From contig NZ_JAKNQL010000006.1 in NCBI RefSeq assembly GCF_022662375.1, forward strand, positions 272,097 to 336,096: a stretch of 64,000 nt of DNA, given 5' to 3'. The stretch comes from Pseudomonas sp. CROZ-RG-20F-R04-15. Lineage in GTDB: Bacteria; Pseudomonadota; Gammaproteobacteria; Pseudomonadales; Pseudomonadaceae. Below are positions 63,163-64,000 of the stretch, piece after piece (within the stretch, counting starts at the first letter, position 1; each line of letters opens with the position of its first letter). Under the pieces are notes generated by a model, which did no database searches, was not told where the DNA came from, and was given only the letters and a program-made list of their open reading frames with translations. The translations under genes were made by a program, and so were the position numbers.

Positions 63163-64000
63163 CTACTGGACCAGTTGGTTGATCTCAATGATCGGCAACA
63201 ACACCGCCATCACAATCACCAGCACCACCCCGCCCATCACCACAATCATCAGCGGCTCCAGCAACGCGGTCATGCCCATTGCCCGGCGTTCGATATCACG
63301 GGATAAGGTCTGCGCCGCGCGCTCGAGCATCGGTGGCAGTGAACCGGTTTTTTCCCCGCTGGCGATCAGGTGAATCAGCACTGGCGGAAACACATTCTCC
63401 ACCCGCAACGCTGCCGCCAGGTTCACACCCTCACGCACCTTGGCCGTGGCCTCAGTGACACTCAAACTCAAGCGGTCGTTGGACAAGGTCTGCCGCGCCG
63501 CCTCCAGCGCACGCAAGAGCGGCACCCCGGCGCCACCGAGAATCGCCAGCGTCGAGGCAAAACGCGCAGTGTTCAGGCCGAGAATAAAACGCCCGAAAAG
63601 CGGCAACTTCAGCACCCGATGATGCCAACTCAAACGCGCCGCCGGATTGCGCAGATACAGGCGCCAGCTCCAAAACGCGCCCGCCATGATCCCTGCGCAC
63701 AGCCAGCCCCAACTGCGGATGAAATCACTGGCGTTGAGCATCGCCAAGGTCAACCCCGGCAAATCCTGCCGCGCCTGGGAAAACGCGCTGACCACCTGCG
63801 GCACCACGTAACTGAGCAGGAAAATCACGATACCGATCGACACTAGACCGACCACGCCCGGATAGATAAACGCGGTGAGAATCTTGCCGCGCAGGTTGTT
63901 GCGTTCTTCAATGTAATCCGCGAGGCGCTCCATGACCTGCGCCAGATCGCCGGACTCCTCCCCGGCCGCAATCAGCGCGCGATAGATCTCGGGAAAATCC
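63163..64000 (-). CDS. hxcS: type II secretion inner-membrane protein GspF (HxcS-like), partial
   Basis: 279 codons are visible and the 5' end lies outside the window. The visible chain opens in the GspF signature EIYRALIAAGEESGDLAQV, then has the three GspF membrane helices (YPGVVGLVSIGIVIFLLSYVVPQV near the start, a middle helix after RSWGWLC, and the C-terminal LEPLMIVVMGGVVLVIVMAV). GspF is the platform protein that couples the secretion ATPase to the pseudopilus. The order hxcS-lapA-lapB-pdtA equals PA0687-PA0690, so this is the end of an hxc cluster rather than a xcp or pilus gene, although PilC relatives look similar. Confidence 0.85.
   Translation of the reverse strand, partial: DFPEIYRALIAAGEESGDLAQVMERLADYIEERNNLRGKILTAFIYPGVVGLVSIGIVIFLLSYVVPQVVSAFSQARQDLPGLTLAMLNASDFIRSWGWLCAGIMAGAFWSWRLYLRNPAARLSWHHRVLKLPLFGRFILGLNTARFASTLAILGGAGVPLLRALEAARQTLSNDRLSLSVTEATAKVREGVNLAAALRVENVFPPVLIHLIASGEKTGSLPPMLERAAQTLSRDIERRAMGMTALLEPLMIVVMGGVVLVIVMAVLLPIIEINQLVQ

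Overview
The window (64 kb, GC-rich) looks like chromosome from the Pseudomonas fluorescens group. The evidence is the style of the genes (LexA2-ImuA-ImuB-DnaE2 cassette, Hxc/Lap/Pdt phosphate-starvation exoprotein locus, SphR/SphA-like pair, RsbRST stressosome module). It is also the many Pseudomonas-type REP pairs with a GGGAGCGAGC(C/T)TGCTCGCGAA core that sit between genes. No rRNA, tRNA, CRISPR array, complete insertion sequence or prophage was seen.

Layout. 1-1.6 kb: small stress-type proteins (partial DUF465, DUF4142, a hydrophilic 88-residue protein) and a repeat element. 1.8-7.3 kb: a tightly overlapping RsbR-RsbS-RsbT-phosphatase-kinase-hybrid kinase operon, that is, a stressosome wired to two-component proteins instead of a sigma factor. 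7.4-12.2 kb: UvrA2-type ATPase and a hybrid sensor kinase. 12.3-21 kb: an FCD-GntR regulator divergent from a polyamine-type ABC transporter operon that continues into two amidohydrolases (one lacking the usual HxH metal motif) and a flavin reductase-like protein. A 382-bp tandem duplication lies at the transporter/amidohydrolase junction. 21.1-22.9 kb: CsgG / DUF4810 / DUF799 lipoprotein operon. 23.1-28.9 kb: damage-inducible mutagenesis cassette lexA2-imuA-imuB-dnaE2 with a perfect GTAC-N4-GTAC operator. 29-34.6 kb: LysR and divergent YtcJ-like amidohydrolase, TorF-type porin, EptA-type lipid A phosphoethanolamine transferase.

34.7-42.3 kb holds what I consider the most interesting system. 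It is an eight-gene GntR-led locus that combines AprA-like flavoprotein and AprB-like ferredoxin (adenylylsulfate-reductase relatives) with a nitrate/sulfonate/taurine-type ABC importer, a HEAT-repeat protein and a DUF971 protein. 42.5-44.4 kb: Gfo/Idh/MocA oxidoreductase and Dyp peroxidase. 44.6-46.9 kb: SphR/SphA-like regulator and outer-membrane protein. 47.1-47.6 kb: small RelB/ParE-type toxin-antitoxin module preceded by a nested inverted repeat.

47.7-64 kb reads right to left as hxcS - lapA - lapB - pdtA, the order I recall for P. aeruginosa PA0687-PA0690. It comprises a type II secretion inner-membrane protein (cut by the window end), two DING-family secreted phosphatase/phosphate-binding paralogs, and a 4164-residue DUF3739 haemagglutinin-like exoprotein. 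The TpsB partner (PdtB) expected beside pdtA is not in the window. All functions are inferred by reading the sequence; no database search was run.
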